Shown here: positions 52,815-62,134 of the stretch, piece after piece
How positions within the stretch are numbered: the first letter of the stretch is position 1
Layout: every line of letters begins with the position of its first letter
Assembly (NCBI GenBank): GCA_963793105.1
Contig: CAWBZB010000006.1
Span: 248,001 to 312,000, forward strand
Length of the DNA: 64,000 nucleotides
Source of the DNA: UBA10649 sp963793105
GTDB lineage: Bacteria; Actinomycetota; Actinomycetes; S36-B12
Direction: 5' to 3'
Program-made: the position numbers and the translations under genes
The notes under the pieces: model-generated
Databases searched by the model: none
Told to the model about the DNA's origin: nothing
Seen by the model: only the letters and a program-made list of their open reading frames with translations

Positions 52815-53558
52815 CTAGACGATGTCGCTCGTGCGGTCAACGAGCGGAAGGGACCGGAGCCCGCGCTCGAGATGCCACTGCAGGAAGGCCGCCACCAGCC
52901 CGCTCGCCTCCCGCCGCTCCCGGGTCTGGCTGTCGTCCGCGACCGGCCAGTCACCGCTGAGCAGCGCGCCGAGCAGGGCGATCGTGGCCGCCGACGGCAC
53001 CGCTGAACCCGGTGGGCGACAGGAATTGCACACGACGCCACCGGTCGGGATGGAGAAGGCCCGGTGCGGCCCGGCGGCCCCGCACCGCGCACAGTCCTCG
53101 AAGGACGGCGACCAGCCCGCGATGGCGAGCGACCTCAGCAGGTAGGCATCCAGGATCAGGCCGGGCGCATGACCCCCCGACACCAGGGATCGCAATCCTG
53201 AGACCAGCAGTGCGAATTGCGGGATCGACGGCTCGCGCTCCTCGGGAGTGAGCCGCTCGGCCGTCTCGAGCATCGCGGTGCCGGCCGTCCACCGCGGGTA
53301 GTCCGACGAGAGGACCGCGCCGTGAGCGGCGATCGACTCCACCTGCGTGACGGTGTCCAGGGACCGACCCTCGTAGAGCTGGACGTCCACATGGCTGAAC
53401 GGCTCGAGCCGAGCACCGATGCGGCTGGACGTCTTGCGCACGCCCCGCGCCACTCCCCGCACCCGGCCGTGCCCCCGCGTCAGCAGCGTGACGATTCGAT
53501 CCGCCTCGCCCAGTTTCTGGGCACGAAGGACGATCGCCTCATCTCGGTATACGGGCAC
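52815..53558 (-). CDS. recO: DNA repair protein RecO
   Basis: Loads RecA during gap repair with RecF/RecR. 247 residues: OB-fold N-terminus VYRDEAIVLRAQKLGEADRIVTLL, and a zinc ribbon with CARCG and CNSC. GTG 53558 gives the family start. The divergent AI-2E gene starts only 15 bp away. It is followed by uppS, a common pairing in actinobacteria. Confidence 0.95.
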   Translation of the reverse strand: MPVYRDEAIVLRAQKLGEADRIVTLLTRGHGRVRGVARGVRKTSSRIGARLEPFSHVDVQLYEGRSLDTVTQVESIAAHGAVLSSDYPRWTAGTAMLETAERLTPEEREPSIPQFALLVSGLRSLVSGGHAPGLILDAYLLRSLAIAGWSPSFEDCARCGAAGPHRAFSIPTGGVVCNSCRPPGSAVPSAATIALLGALLSGDWPVADDSQTRERREASGLVAAFLQWHLERGLRSLPLVDRTSDIV

Positions 53559-53573
53559 GCTACATTCTCTCGT

Positions 53574-54815
53574 ATGAGCGAGCCGGAGCCCGAGAGCCCC
53601 GACCCGGCGTCGCGCGTGGCGGATGCGGGCTCGGCCGAACCGGTGGTTTCGACGCCGCCCCCGGACGTCGAACCGGCGACGGCTCCCGCACCGACTCCCG
53701 CGCCCGAACTCCTGCCCCCATCCGCCGAGAAGGACCGCTCTCCGGTCCTCGTCGCGATGGACTCCAAGGCACTGCGCAAGGCGTTGATCGCGCTGGTCAT
53801 CGCGATCATCGGACTCGAGATCATCAACTACGCATGGGGGCAGCTGGGCGGCTTCCTGTTCAACCTCCTGCTGGCCTGGTTGATCGCCATCTCCTTCGAC
53901 CCCCTCGTCAGCTACCTCGCGCGACGGGGGGTGCGACGGGGGTTCGCCACCGCGATCGTCGCGCTCGGCACGCTGTCGCTGCTGGGCGCGTTCATCGCCC
54001 TGTTCGGCGGGGCCTTGGCCACCCAGATCACCGAACTGGTCCTGGCGCTCCCCTCCCTCGTGCTCGACATCGTGGACTGGATCAACCAGACCTTCAACAC
54101 GGACATCGACCCGATCCGCCTGACCAACAACCTGAACCTGACGAACCAGGAGATCACCGACATCGCGTCGACGCTGGCCGGCGGGATCCTCGGGGTCCTG
54201 ACCGGAGTCGTGGGAGCCGTGTTCGACTTCGTCACGATCCTCGTCTTCTCGTTCTACTTCTCGGCCGACGCCCCCCGGATCAAGCACTGGATCGCCTCGT
54301 GGCTCAAGCCCGCGCGCCAGGTCGTCTTCGTCAAGGTGTGGGACATCTCGGTCCAGAAGGCCGGCGGATTCGTCATCTCCAAGCTCGCCCTCGCCACGCT
54401 GTCCGCCGTCTTCCACGCCGGGTTCTTCTACCTGATCGACATCCCCTACTGGCTGCCCATGGGCATCTTCGCCGGCGTCGTCAGCCAGTTCATCCCGACC
54501 ATCGGCACCTACATCGGCGTCGCGCTGCCCGCGCTGTTCGCCGCCTTCGACCAGCCGATCGACGTGCTGTGGATCGTCGTCTTCGCGACGCTGTACCAGC
54601 AGCTCGAGAACTACGTCTTCACGCCGCGGATCTCGAACCGGACGATGGACATCAACTCCGGCGTCGCCCTGGCGTCGGTGTTCGTCGGTGCCGCCCTGTT
54701 CGGGCCGATCGGCGCCATCATCGGCATCCCGCTCGCGGCGATCGTCATCGCGGTGTTCGAGGCGTACGGGCAGCGGTACGAGGTGCACCCGTACGTCGAG
54801 CGCAGCATGCGCTGA
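53574..54815 (+). CDS. AI-2E family membrane transporter
   Basis: 413 residues. The first about 60 are Pro/Glu-rich and cytosolic. Eight helices follow; family segments are LLAWLIAISFDPLVSYLARRG, WLPMGIFAGVVSQFIPTIG and ALFGPIGAIIGIPLA. The family includes TqsA-like exporters of small molecules; substrate here unknown. ATG 53574 lies 15 bp from the divergent recO start, with no clear ribosome-binding site, so a later start or leaderless mRNA is possible. Convergent with era over a 51-bp repeat. Confidence 0.88.
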   Translation: MSEPEPESPDPASRVADAGSAEPVVSTPPPDVEPATAPAPTPAPELLPPSAEKDRSPVLVAMDSKALRKALIALVIAIIGLEIINYAWGQLGGFLFNLLLAWLIAISFDPLVSYLARRGVRRGFATAIVALGTLSLLGAFIALFGGALATQITELVLALPSLVLDIVDWINQTFNTDIDPIRLTNNLNLTNQEITDIASTLAGGILGVLTGVVGAVFDFVTILVFSFYFSADAPRIKHWIASWLKPARQVVFVKVWDISVQKAGGFVISKLALATLSAVFHAGFFYLIDIPYWLPMGIFAGVVSQFIPTIGTYIGVALPALFAAFDQPIDVLWIVVFATLYQQLENYVFTPRISNRTMDINSGVALASVFVGAALFGPIGAIIGIPLAAIVIAVFEAYGQRYEVHPYVERSMR

Positions 54816-54832
54816 CCCTCCGGCCCTCGCCC

Positions 54833-54887
54833 AGCCCTGCAAGAAGCCGCACCAACCGGCGCCGGTGGCCCCGCTTGGTGCAGGGCT
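54833..54887. repeat. 51-bp palindromic repeat, family 2, copy B
   Basis: AGCCCTGCA (54833-54841) and TGCAGGGCT (54879-54887), with inner CACCAA and TTGGTG, and a bulge AGAAGCCG on the left arm. It is the opposite-orientation match of copy A at 41085-41135. It separates convergent AI-2E and era. Confidence 0.8.
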
Positions 54888-54894
54888 CGACGGG

Positions 54895-55809
54895 TCAGAA
54901 GCCGAGCCGGCGCAGCTGCTTGGGGTCCTTCTGCCAGTCCTTGGCCACCTTCACCCGGATGTCCAGGTAGACCGGCACGCCCAGCATGGCCTCGATCTCC
55001 TTGCGCGCCCGGGTGCCCACCTGCTTCAGCCGGGATCCGGCCTTGCCGATCACGATGGCCTTCTGCGAGTCACGCTCGACGAAGAGCGTGGCCCGGACGT
55101 CGGTGAGCGGGCGCTCGGCGGGGCGGTCCTCACGTGGCTCGATCTCGTCCACCACGACGGCGATCGAATGCGGGAGCTCGTCCTGCACTCCGTCGAGGGC
55201 CGCCTCCCGGATCATCTCCGCGAAGGCGATCTCCCTCGTCTCGGCCTCGTCCTCGCCCTCGGGGAACAGCACCGGGCCCTCGGGCAGGTGGGAGATCAGT
55301 CGCTCGGCGAGCAGCGTCACCTGATCTCCCGTCAGCGCCGACACCGGCACCACCTCCGCCCAGGGCAGACCGACGTCCTCGGCCAGTTGCGCGACCTCGC
55401 CCAGGCGCTCAGCCAGCACCGCCCGGGACACCGCGTCCGTCTTGGTGACGACCGCCACCATGGGCTTGCGGCGGATGTGGGACAGCTCCGTGGCGATGTA
55501 GCGATCCCCCGGGCCGACCGACTGGTCCGCCGGGATGCACATGCCCACCACGTCGACGCTGGACCACGTCTCGCGCACCTGGTCGTTCAGGCGCTCCCCC
55601 AGCAGCGTGCGCGGACGGTGCAGTCCAGGCGTGTCCACCATGATCAGCTGGCCGTCGGGGCGGTTGACGATGCCGCGCAGTACCCGGCGCGTGGTCTGCG
55701 GACGGTCCGAGGTGATGGCGACCTTGCGCCCGACAAGGGCGTTGGTCAACGTCGACTTCCCCGCATTCGGGCGGCCCACCAGGCAGGCGAAGCCGCTGCG
55801 GAACGTCAC
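54895..55809 (-). CDS. era: GTPase Era
   Basis: Ribosome-maturation GTPase for the 30S subunit. 304 residues: G1 GRPNAGKS at 12-19, VDTPGLHRP (G3), TKTD (G4) and SAL (G5), then a KH domain ending with GKAGSRLKQVGTRARKEIE. The GTG at 55809 overlaps the EamA stop as GTGA. It is the last gene of the hrcA-to-era operon. Confidence 0.96.
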   Translation of the reverse strand: MTFRSGFACLVGRPNAGKSTLTNALVGRKVAITSDRPQTTRRVLRGIVNRPDGQLIMVDTPGLHRPRTLLGERLNDQVRETWSSVDVVGMCIPADQSVGPGDRYIATELSHIRRKPMVAVVTKTDAVSRAVLAERLGEVAQLAEDVGLPWAEVVPVSALTGDQVTLLAERLISHLPEGPVLFPEGEDEAETREIAFAEMIREAALDGVQDELPHSIAVVVDEIEPREDRPAERPLTDVRATLFVERDSQKAIVIGKAGSRLKQVGTRARKEIEAMLGVPVYLDIRVKVAKDWQKDPKQLRRLGF

Positions 55810-56706
55810 GTCACGGACTCCCGTCGCTCGGCCGGCGCACTGCGCCGATTCTCGGTGCTCCCCAGCAACGCTAGGGCACCGACGATCAGGAAGCAGCCGA
55901 TCCACCCGACCGCCCCGATCGACTCGGACAGCACCACCACTCCCAGGACGGTGGCGACAGCCGGTTCGAAGAGGTTCAGGGTCGCGATGTGCCCCGGCTG
56001 CAGCGTGCGCAGCCCGAGTGCCGAACAGCAGGTACGCCGCCGTCGTTGCCACCAGCCCCAGCCAGAGGACCGCGACGACTCCCGGCACCGACAGCCACCA
56101 GCCGGACGTGACGGCGGCGGGCAGGAGGAGAAGCGCCGCCACGGTGAACGCCGCGGCAAGGACGGTGCTCGGCGGCAGGCCGTCGCGGGCGAGGCGCACG
56201 CCCAGGACGGTGTAGAGCGCATAGCAGCCGCCGGCACCCGCCGCGAAGACCATGCCCATGGGCTCGCCCGAGGTCAGGCTGCCGGAGACCAGCAGGCCCA
56301 CGCCCGCGATGGCGATCACCGTGGACACCAGCCACACCCACCCGGGGGCGCCCTCACGCAGGGCCCAGCCGAGCACGCCCGCGAGGAACGGGGCGACGGC
56401 GAGCGAGACGAGCGTGCCCACCGCGACACCCGCCCGGGCAGTCCCCATGAAGAACAGAGCCTGGTATCCGGCGACTCCGGCTCCCATCACCCAGACCGAC
56501 GGACGGCGCCACAGCTGCGGCAGCAGGCTGCCGTTCCCGCGCCACACCACGAAGGCCACGAGGCCGGCCGCGCCGATCAGCAGTCGCATCGCCGCGACGC
56601 TCGGGCCGGGCGCGTCGGGCGCCACCAGCTGGACCACGGTCGCCGACGTCCCGAACAGGGCCGCCGCGCCGATGACGGCCAGGGCGGCCTGCGCCTTCGG
56701 TGTCAC
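55806..56706 (-). CDS. EamA-family transporter, frame interrupted
   Basis: A DMT-superfamily exporter of about 299 residues with ten hydrophobic segments in two EamA repeats. The first frame reads LAVIGAAALFGTSATVVQL; the last two or three helices are one frame over. The span of 901 bases is one too long. Removing one A (plus-strand T 56019) gives LLFGLGLRTLQPGHIATLNL. GTGA overlaps with both neighbours show that it belongs in the operon. Substrate unknown. Confidence 0.85.
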
Positions 56707-57053
56707 CCGGTCACGGACCGCGACAGCACCGCGCCATCGGCCGCGCACTCGAGGACCGGAACACCCGCGCCGCCGAGGTCGCGCAGGATGTCCAAATCCG
56801 CCGGCGTCGGCCGTGACCCGACCACGACGGCGGCCTCCGCTCCGCGAGCACCGGCCGCCACCGCCTGCGCCACCGCGAGGGCCAGGGCCGAGAGCCGCAG
56901 GGAGGGGATCTCGACGTCGGCACCGGAGTAGGTCCGACCGGTCTCGTCGCGCAGGGCGGCGCCAGTCCGCGCGCCCACCCGTCCACGAGCTCCACGGGCC
57001 AGTGTCACGAGCTTGGCGTCCTCCGGGTCGAGCGCGTCATTCATCGTCGTCAT
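56703..57053 (-). CDS. Degenerate cytidine deaminase-like protein
   Basis: 116 residues. The pattern LDPEDAKLVTLARGARGRVGA, then ALRDETGRTYSGADVEIPSLRLSA, resembles the N-terminal half of cytidine deaminases. The zinc motifs HAE and PCxxC are missing, so it should lack deaminase activity. Similar short proteins sit between CNNM and Era genes in other actinobacteria; role unknown. ATG 57053 or 57044. It overlaps the CNNM stop. Confidence 0.75.
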   Translation of the reverse strand: MTTMNDALDPEDAKLVTLARGARGRVGARTGAALRDETGRTYSGADVEIPSLRLSALALAVAQAVAAGARGAEAAVVVGSRPTPADLDILRDLGGAGVPVLECAADGAVLSRSVTG

Positions 57054-58365
57054 TGCTGTCGTCACCGCCCCCTTCGGCCTCCCGGGGCAGGGGGGTGGCC
57101 AGCACGGTGCCGATGCGGTTGCGGCGCCCTTCGCCCTGCTCGGCGACCAACCGCCACCCGTCGAGGTCGACGCTCGCTCCCGGGATCGGCACGCGGCCCA
57201 TCCGCTTGGCCAGCAGTCCCAGGACGGTGTCGACGCCCTCCTCCTCGGAGTCCACCTCCGTGTCGATGAGCTCCGCGAAGTCATCCACGTTCATCCGGGC
57301 CATCACGCGATAGCCGCCGTCGGCCAGCTCCGCCACCTCGGGGGCGGCGGTGTCGTACTCGTCAGCGATCTCGCCGACGATCTCCTCGAGGATGTCCTCG
57401 ATGGTCACCAGGCCGGCCGTGCCCCCGTACTCGTCGACGACGATGGCCATGTGTACGCGAGCGGACTGCATGTCGCGCAGCAGCTCGTCGGCCTGCTTGC
57501 TGTCCGGCACGAAGTACGGCACCCGCATGATCGATTCGACCCGCTCGGACTGCTCGGCATCGCGGTGCTCGAACACGCGTCGTACGACGTCCTTGAGGTA
57601 GACGATGCCCACGATGTCGTCGGCGCTCTCGCCGATCACGGGGATGCGTGAGAAGCCTGATCGCAGCCCCAGCGACAGTGCCTGGCGCAGGGTCTTCCCG
57701 CGCTCGATCAGGATCATCTCCGTGCGCGGGACCATGACCTCCTTGGCGAAGGTGTCGCCAAGCTCGAACACCGAGTGGATCATGTCTCGCTCGTCGTGCT
57801 CGATGAGGTCGTCGGCCTCCGCGAGGTCGACCATCTCCCGCAGCTCCGCCTGGGAGGCGAACGGGCCCTCGCGGTACCCCTTGCCCGGTGTGACGGCGTT
57901 GCCGATCACGATCAGCAGGGTGGCCAGCGGCCCCAGCAGCGTGGCGAGGAAGCGCGCCGGCCGCGCCGCGACCATGGCGATGCGCTCCGGGTGCTGGCGC
58001 CCCAGGGTGCCGGCCGCGACTCCGATCACGACGTAGGAGGCCATGACCATGATGGCCACCGCGATCATGAGCGCGAGGAACGTCGACATGCCGCCTCGCA
58101 CCACCAGGGCGTCCACGCAGACGTAGCCGACCAGCACCGTCGCCGTGACCCGGGCCACCGTCGACAAGAACAGCAGGACATTGACGTGCCGCGGGCGGTC
58201 CTGGAGGAGGGCCAGCAGCTGGTCCGCGCGCCGGTCCCCGTCCTTGCGCGCCTCCTCGACCTTGCTCCGGCTGACCCGACCGATCGCCGTCTCCGCCGCC
58301 GACAGCAGGCCCGCGAGTCCGACGAGGACGACGGACAGCACGATGAGCCAGGCGTCGGTCGTCAT
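57037..58365 (-). CDS. CNNM/CorC-type hemolysin-related transporter with CBS domains
   Basis: 442 residues: DUF21 membrane domain (about 1-170, with LLSAAETAIGRVSRSKVEE), two CBS domains (about 200-320, with EVMVPRTEMI and YLKDVVRRVF) and CorC_HlyC domain (about 340-430, DEYGGTAGLVTIEDILEEI). The family exports magnesium or sodium; exact role inferred. ATG 58365 overlaps the ybeY stop (ATGA). Confidence 0.93.
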   Translation of the reverse strand: MTTDAWLIVLSVVLVGLAGLLSAAETAIGRVSRSKVEEARKDGDRRADQLLALLQDRPRHVNVLLFLSTVARVTATVLVGYVCVDALVVRGGMSTFLALMIAVAIMVMASYVVIGVAAGTLGRQHPERIAMVAARPARFLATLLGPLATLLIVIGNAVTPGKGYREGPFASQAELREMVDLAEADDLIEHDERDMIHSVFELGDTFAKEVMVPRTEMILIERGKTLRQALSLGLRSGFSRIPVIGESADDIVGIVYLKDVVRRVFEHRDAEQSERVESIMRVPYFVPDSKQADELLRDMQSARVHMAIVVDEYGGTAGLVTIEDILEEIVGEIADEYDTAAPEVAELADGGYRVMARMNVDDFAELIDTEVDSEEEGVDTVLGLLAKRMGRVPIPGASVDLDGWRLVAEQGEGRRNRIGTVLATPLPREAEGGGDDSNDDDE

Positions 58366-58820
58366 CGTCGCCCCTCGCGCCAGGCCTCGAGCAGGGCGTC
58401 CTGCAGGGCGAACATCTCGTCGTAGTCCGGCTGGGTCGCGTGGTCGTACCCGATCAGGTGCAGCGTTCCGTGCGCCGTGAGGAACTGCAGTTCCTCGTCG
58501 AGGCTGCGACCCGCCGATGCCGCCTGCTCGACCGCGAATGTCGGGCACAGCACGATGTCGCCCAGGATCCCCGGCGCGGGCGCCTCGCCGGGTTCTGCGC
58601 TGCGCAGCTCGTCGATCGGGAACGAGAGCACGTCGGTCGGCCCGGGCTCGCTCATCCAGTCCTCGTGGAGCGTCGTCATGCGATCGATGTCCACGAGCGT
58701 GATGCCGAGCTCGCACTCCGGGTGCAGCCGCAGCGCTGCGAGCAGGTGCGTCGCGAGGTCCTCGAGGGCGTCGACATCACAGGCGACACCCGATTCGTTT
58801 GCCACCGTCACTGCCGTCAC
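58362..58820 (-). CDS. ybeY: Endoribonuclease YbeY
   Basis: Zinc endonuclease for rRNA maturation and ribosome quality control. 152 residues with the metal motif HGTLHLIGYDH (His117, His121, His127). Length normal. It starts inside the phoH stop and overlaps CNNM, in the standard order phoH-ybeY-CNNM-era. Confidence 0.95.
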   Translation of the reverse strand: MTAVTVANESGVACDVDALEDLATHLLAALRLHPECELGITLVDIDRMTTLHEDWMSEPGPTDVLSFPIDELRSAEPGEAPAPGILGDIVLCPTFAVEQAASAGRSLDEELQFLTAHGTLHLIGYDHATQPDYDEMFALQDALLEAWREGRR

Positions 58821-59800
58821 GTGCCGCGCTTCGCGTCGTACTTCTCGTAGGCGTCGACGATCCGCCCGACGAGCTTGTGCCGGACGACGTCATGCGACGT
58901 GAGTCGGCAGAAGCCGACGTCGTCGAGGCCGTCGAGGATCTCCGTCACGACCCTCAGGCCACTCGTCGTGCCGCCGGGGAGGTCGACCTGCGTCACGTCG
59001 CCCGTGACGACCATCGTCGAGCCGAACCCGAGCCGGGTGAGGAACATCTTCATCTGCTCGGCCGAGGTGTTCTGCGCCTCGTCGAGGATGATGAACGAGT
59101 CGTTGAGGGTGCGACCGCGCATGTAGGCGAGCGGGGCGATCTCGATCGTGCCGCTGGTGATCAGCCGCGGGATGGAGTCCGGATCGATCATGTCGTGAAG
59201 GGCGTCGTACAGCGGGCGCAGGTAGGGATCGATCTTCTCCGACAGGGTCCCGGGCAGGAAGCCCAGCCGCTCGCCGGCCTCGACCGCCGGACGCGTGAGC
59301 ACGATGCGACTGACGCGCTTCGCCTGCAGGGCCTGCACCGCCTTCGCGACCGCGAGGTAGGTCTTGCCGGTGCCGGCCGGCCCGATCCCGAAGACCACGG
59401 TGTTGTTGTCGATGGCGTCGACGTACCTCTTCTGGTTCAGGGTCTTGGCCCGGATGGTCCGGCCCCGGTTGCTCAGGATGTTCGCCGTGAGGACGTCGCT
59501 CGGTCGGGTGCCGGAGCGCATCAGTCCGATGCTCCGCTCGACGGATTCCGCGCTCAGCGCCTGGCCTGTGCGCAGGACCGCGAGCATCTCACCGATGAGC
59601 GTGTCGATGATGCCGACGTCGGCGGGTGATCCGCTCACGGTGATCTCGTTGCCGCGCGCCATGATGTCGGCCTCCGGAAAGGCCTCCTCCACCAGCCGCA
59701 GGAACTCGTCCCGGGTGCCGAGCAGGGCCACCATCGGCTGGGATGCCGGCACGACGATCGTCGTCTGCGCGCGGGGGTCGTCTGCTGCCGTCTGGGTCAT
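58817..59800 (-). CDS. phoH: PhoH-family ATPase
   Basis: 327 residues. An N-terminal domain precedes the ATPase core: Walker A GPAGTGKT at 140-147, Walker B FIILDEAQNTSAEQ and VVTGDVTQVDLPGG. PhoH-like proteins act on RNA with YbeY, its immediate neighbour. ATG 59800 gives the full family length. Its stop overlaps ybeY; HIT lies 21 bp upstream. Confidence 0.94.
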   Translation of the reverse strand: MTQTAADDPRAQTTIVVPASQPMVALLGTRDEFLRLVEEAFPEADIMARGNEITVSGSPADVGIIDTLIGEMLAVLRTGQALSAESVERSIGLMRSGTRPSDVLTANILSNRGRTIRAKTLNQKRYVDAIDNNTVVFGIGPAGTGKTYLAVAKAVQALQAKRVSRIVLTRPAVEAGERLGFLPGTLSEKIDPYLRPLYDALHDMIDPDSIPRLITSGTIEIAPLAYMRGRTLNDSFIILDEAQNTSAEQMKMFLTRLGFGSTMVVTGDVTQVDLPGGTTSGLRVVTEILDGLDDVGFCRLTSHDVVRHKLVGRIVDAYEKYDAKRGT

Positions 59801-59821
59801 GTGTGGGTCGCCGTTCGCGGG

Positions 59822-60166
59822 TCAGCCGGGAGGCCAGGACAGCCCGCGGCCGCCCAGGACGTGGAAATGGAGGTGGTGCACCGACTGGCCGGCACCCTCG
59901 CCGGTGTTGGTGACGATGCGATACCCGGACTCGGCGATCCCCTCGGACTCCGCGATCGCGCCGGCGACCTGCAGCAGGCGTCCGATCAGCGCGGGATCCG
60001 ACGCCGCCAGTTCGGCCGCGTTGGCAACGTGCGCGCGCGGGATCACGAGCACGTGGACGGGCGCCTGGGGGTCGATGTCGCGGAAGGCGAGCACAGCGTC
60101 GTCGCTGTGGACGAGATCCGCGGGGATCTCGCCTGCGCCGATGGCGCAGAACAGGCAGTCGGTCAT
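59822..60166 (-). CDS. HIT-family nucleotide-binding protein
   Basis: 114 residues of HINT type, hydrolysing nucleoside phosphoramidates. Features: CLFCAIGAGEIP, DIDPQAPVHVLVIPRAH and the histidine triad HHLHFHVLGG (His98, His100, His102). It starts 4 bp after rsmE. Biological substrate unknown. Confidence 0.95.
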   Translation of the reverse strand: MTDCLFCAIGAGEIPADLVHSDDAVLAFRDIDPQAPVHVLVIPRAHVANAAELAASDPALIGRLLQVAGAIAESEGIAESGYRIVTNTGEGAGQSVHHLHFHVLGGRGLSWPPG

Positions 60167-60170
60167 GGCC

Positions 60171-60940
60171 TCATCCTTCCACCATCGGCTCGCGCCATCG
60201 GGCGGATGAGGCGAGCAGGGCCGCCACTGCTGCGATTCCTGCCGAGGACGTCCGCAGGACCGTGGGGCCCAGGCGCACGGCAGTGGCTCCGGACGCGGTG
60301 AGGAGCTCGAGTTCGGCGTCGGTCAGTCCGCCCTCCGGACCGACGACGACGACCACATCGCCGACCGGCGGCAGGACCAGATCGCTGATGGGCGCCCGAG
60401 CCGTCTCGTGCAGCACCATCGCCAGCGTGGCCGCCCTCACGAGCCCGGCCACCTCGGCCGTCCCGGCCAGCCCGCGGATCTCGGGGAAGCGGGCACGACG
60501 GGCCTGCTTGGCCGCGGCATGCGCAGCATCCGCCCAGCGCCGCTGCCCGCGCTCGGCACGCTCGCCCTTCCACTGGGTCACGCATCGCGTGGCCGCCCAG
60601 GGCACGATCGCGTCGGCGCCGATCTCGGTCAGCAGTTCCACGGCGAGCTCGCCGCGCTCGCCCTTCGGCAGCGCCTGCACGACCACGATCCGCGGCACCG
60701 GCGACGGCTCTCGGGTGACCGACCCGACCGTGACATCGAGGGACTGCCTTGCCGACCACACCGGGACGCGAACCCCTCCGCACGAGTGCCGCTTCCGTCG
60801 ACGACGGTGACCGGCTCCCCCGCGGCGATCCGTCGAACGGTGACCGCGTGACGCCCCTCCGCACCCTCGACGCGCACGACCGAGCCGGCCGACGCCTCGA
60901 CGAGGGCGGCCTGCGGCACCACGAAGACCGGCGGCGTCAC
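60171..60940 (-). CDS. rsmE: 16S rRNA m3U1498 methyltransferase, frame interrupted
   Basis: SPOUT-type methylase of 16S rRNA. The first frame (GTG 60940) reads VEGAEGRHAVTVRRIAAGEP and VVDGSGTRAEG; the rest lies one frame back with LDVTVGSVTREPSP, VQALPKGERGELAV and GPEGGLTDAELELL. Here the span is two over a multiple of three: a missing base, most simply one G in the GGGG read at plus-strand C run 60773-60776. This is the only likely deletion among the interrupted genes. GTGA overlap with dnaJ. Confidence 0.88.
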
Positions 60941-62067
60941 TTGGCGGTGAACGCGTCCTTGAGGCGTGAGAACAGCCCGCCGGTGTGCTCGCCGTTGCCG
61001 GTGCCCACCTGCACCGTCGCCTCGTCGCGCAGCCCGGCGAGCTGCCGGAGCAGCTCCTCCTGCTGCGCGTCGAGCTTGGTCGGCGTCTGGACGTTGAGGT
61101 GGACGTACAGGTCGCCGCGGCCCGCGGAACGCAGCCGGGCGGCGCCCTGCCCGCGCACGAGCAGCGACTCACCCGACTGCGTTCCCGGCCGGATGTCGAT
61201 GGCCGTGGGGCCGTCCAGGGTGTCCAGGGTCATGCTCGTGCCCAGCGCGGCCGCCGTCATGGGCACGGTCACGACGCAGTGCAACTCGTCGCCCCGACGC
61301 TCGAACAGCGCGTGCTGCGCGACGACGATCTCGACGAACAGGTCTCCGGACGGACCACCGTTGGGGCCTACCTCGCCCTCGCCGGCCAGCTGGATCCGGG
61401 TGCCGGTGTCCACTCCCGGAGGGATCTGCACGGTGAGGGTGCGCCGGGTGCGGACCCGGCCGTCACCGGAGCACTCGTGGCACGGGTGCGGGATGGTGGT
61501 GCCGAAGCCCTGGCACTGGGGGCACGGACGCGAGGTCATGACCTGACCGAGGAAGGATCGCTGCACCTGCTGGATCTCGCCACGGCCCTTGCACATCACG
61601 CAGGTCTCGGTGCTGCTGCCCGGAGCGGTCCCGGACGCCTCGCACGCCTCGCATCGGACCGCCGTGTCGACCGTCAGCTCGCGGGTGCTGCCGAAGACCG
61701 CGTCCTTCAGCTCGATCTGGATCCGGATCAGCGCGTCCTGCCCACGCCGGGCCCGCGGCCGCGGGCCGCGCTGGGCGCCGCCGCCGAAGAAGGCGTCCAT
61801 GATGTCCCCGAAGTCGAAGGACCCCCCGGGGAAGCCGCCGCCCCGGGCCGAGCTCAGCGGATCACCGCCGAGGTCGTACATCTGGCGCTTCTCCGGGTCG
61901 CTCAGCACCTCGTAGGCCGCCGTGACCATCTTGAATCGCTCCTGGTGCTCCGGGTCGGGGTTGACGTCCGGATGCAGCTCGCGGGCGAGCCGCCGGTAGG
62001 CCTTCTTGATGTCCTCCGGCGAGGCATCGTGGGACACGCCCAGCAGCGCGTAGTAGTCGGTGCTCAA
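60937..62067 (-). CDS. dnaJ: Chaperone DnaJ
   Basis: Hsp40 partner of DnaK. 376 residues: J domain with HPD at 32-34, Gly/Phe region around FPGGSFDFGDIMDAFFGGG, and a zinc domain with four CxxCxGxG-like repeats (CEACEASG, CVMCKGRG, CPQCQGFG, CHECSGDG). It begins with TTG 62067. It is hrcA-linked, the actinobacterial second DnaJ (dnaJ2 position). Confidence 0.95.
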   Translation of the reverse strand: MSTDYYALLGVSHDASPEDIKKAYRRLARELHPDVNPDPEHQERFKMVTAAYEVLSDPEKRQMYDLGGDPLSSARGGGFPGGSFDFGDIMDAFFGGGAQRGPRPRARRGQDALIRIQIELKDAVFGSTRELTVDTAVRCEACEASGTAPGSSTETCVMCKGRGEIQQVQRSFLGQVMTSRPCPQCQGFGTTIPHPCHECSGDGRVRTRRTLTVQIPPGVDTGTRIQLAGEGEVGPNGGPSGDLFVEIVVAQHALFERRGDELHCVVTVPMTAAALGTSMTLDTLDGPTAIDIRPGTQSGESLLVRGQGAARLRSAGRGDLYVHLNVQTPTKLDAQQEELLRQLAGLRDEATVQVGTGNGEHTGGLFSRLKDAFTAK

Positions 62068-62134
62068 CAGGCCTTCTCCAGGTCGGGGTCGTGCCGGGCG
62101 ATGGGGCGGTCGTGGTCTGCCGCGCGAGATTCGG

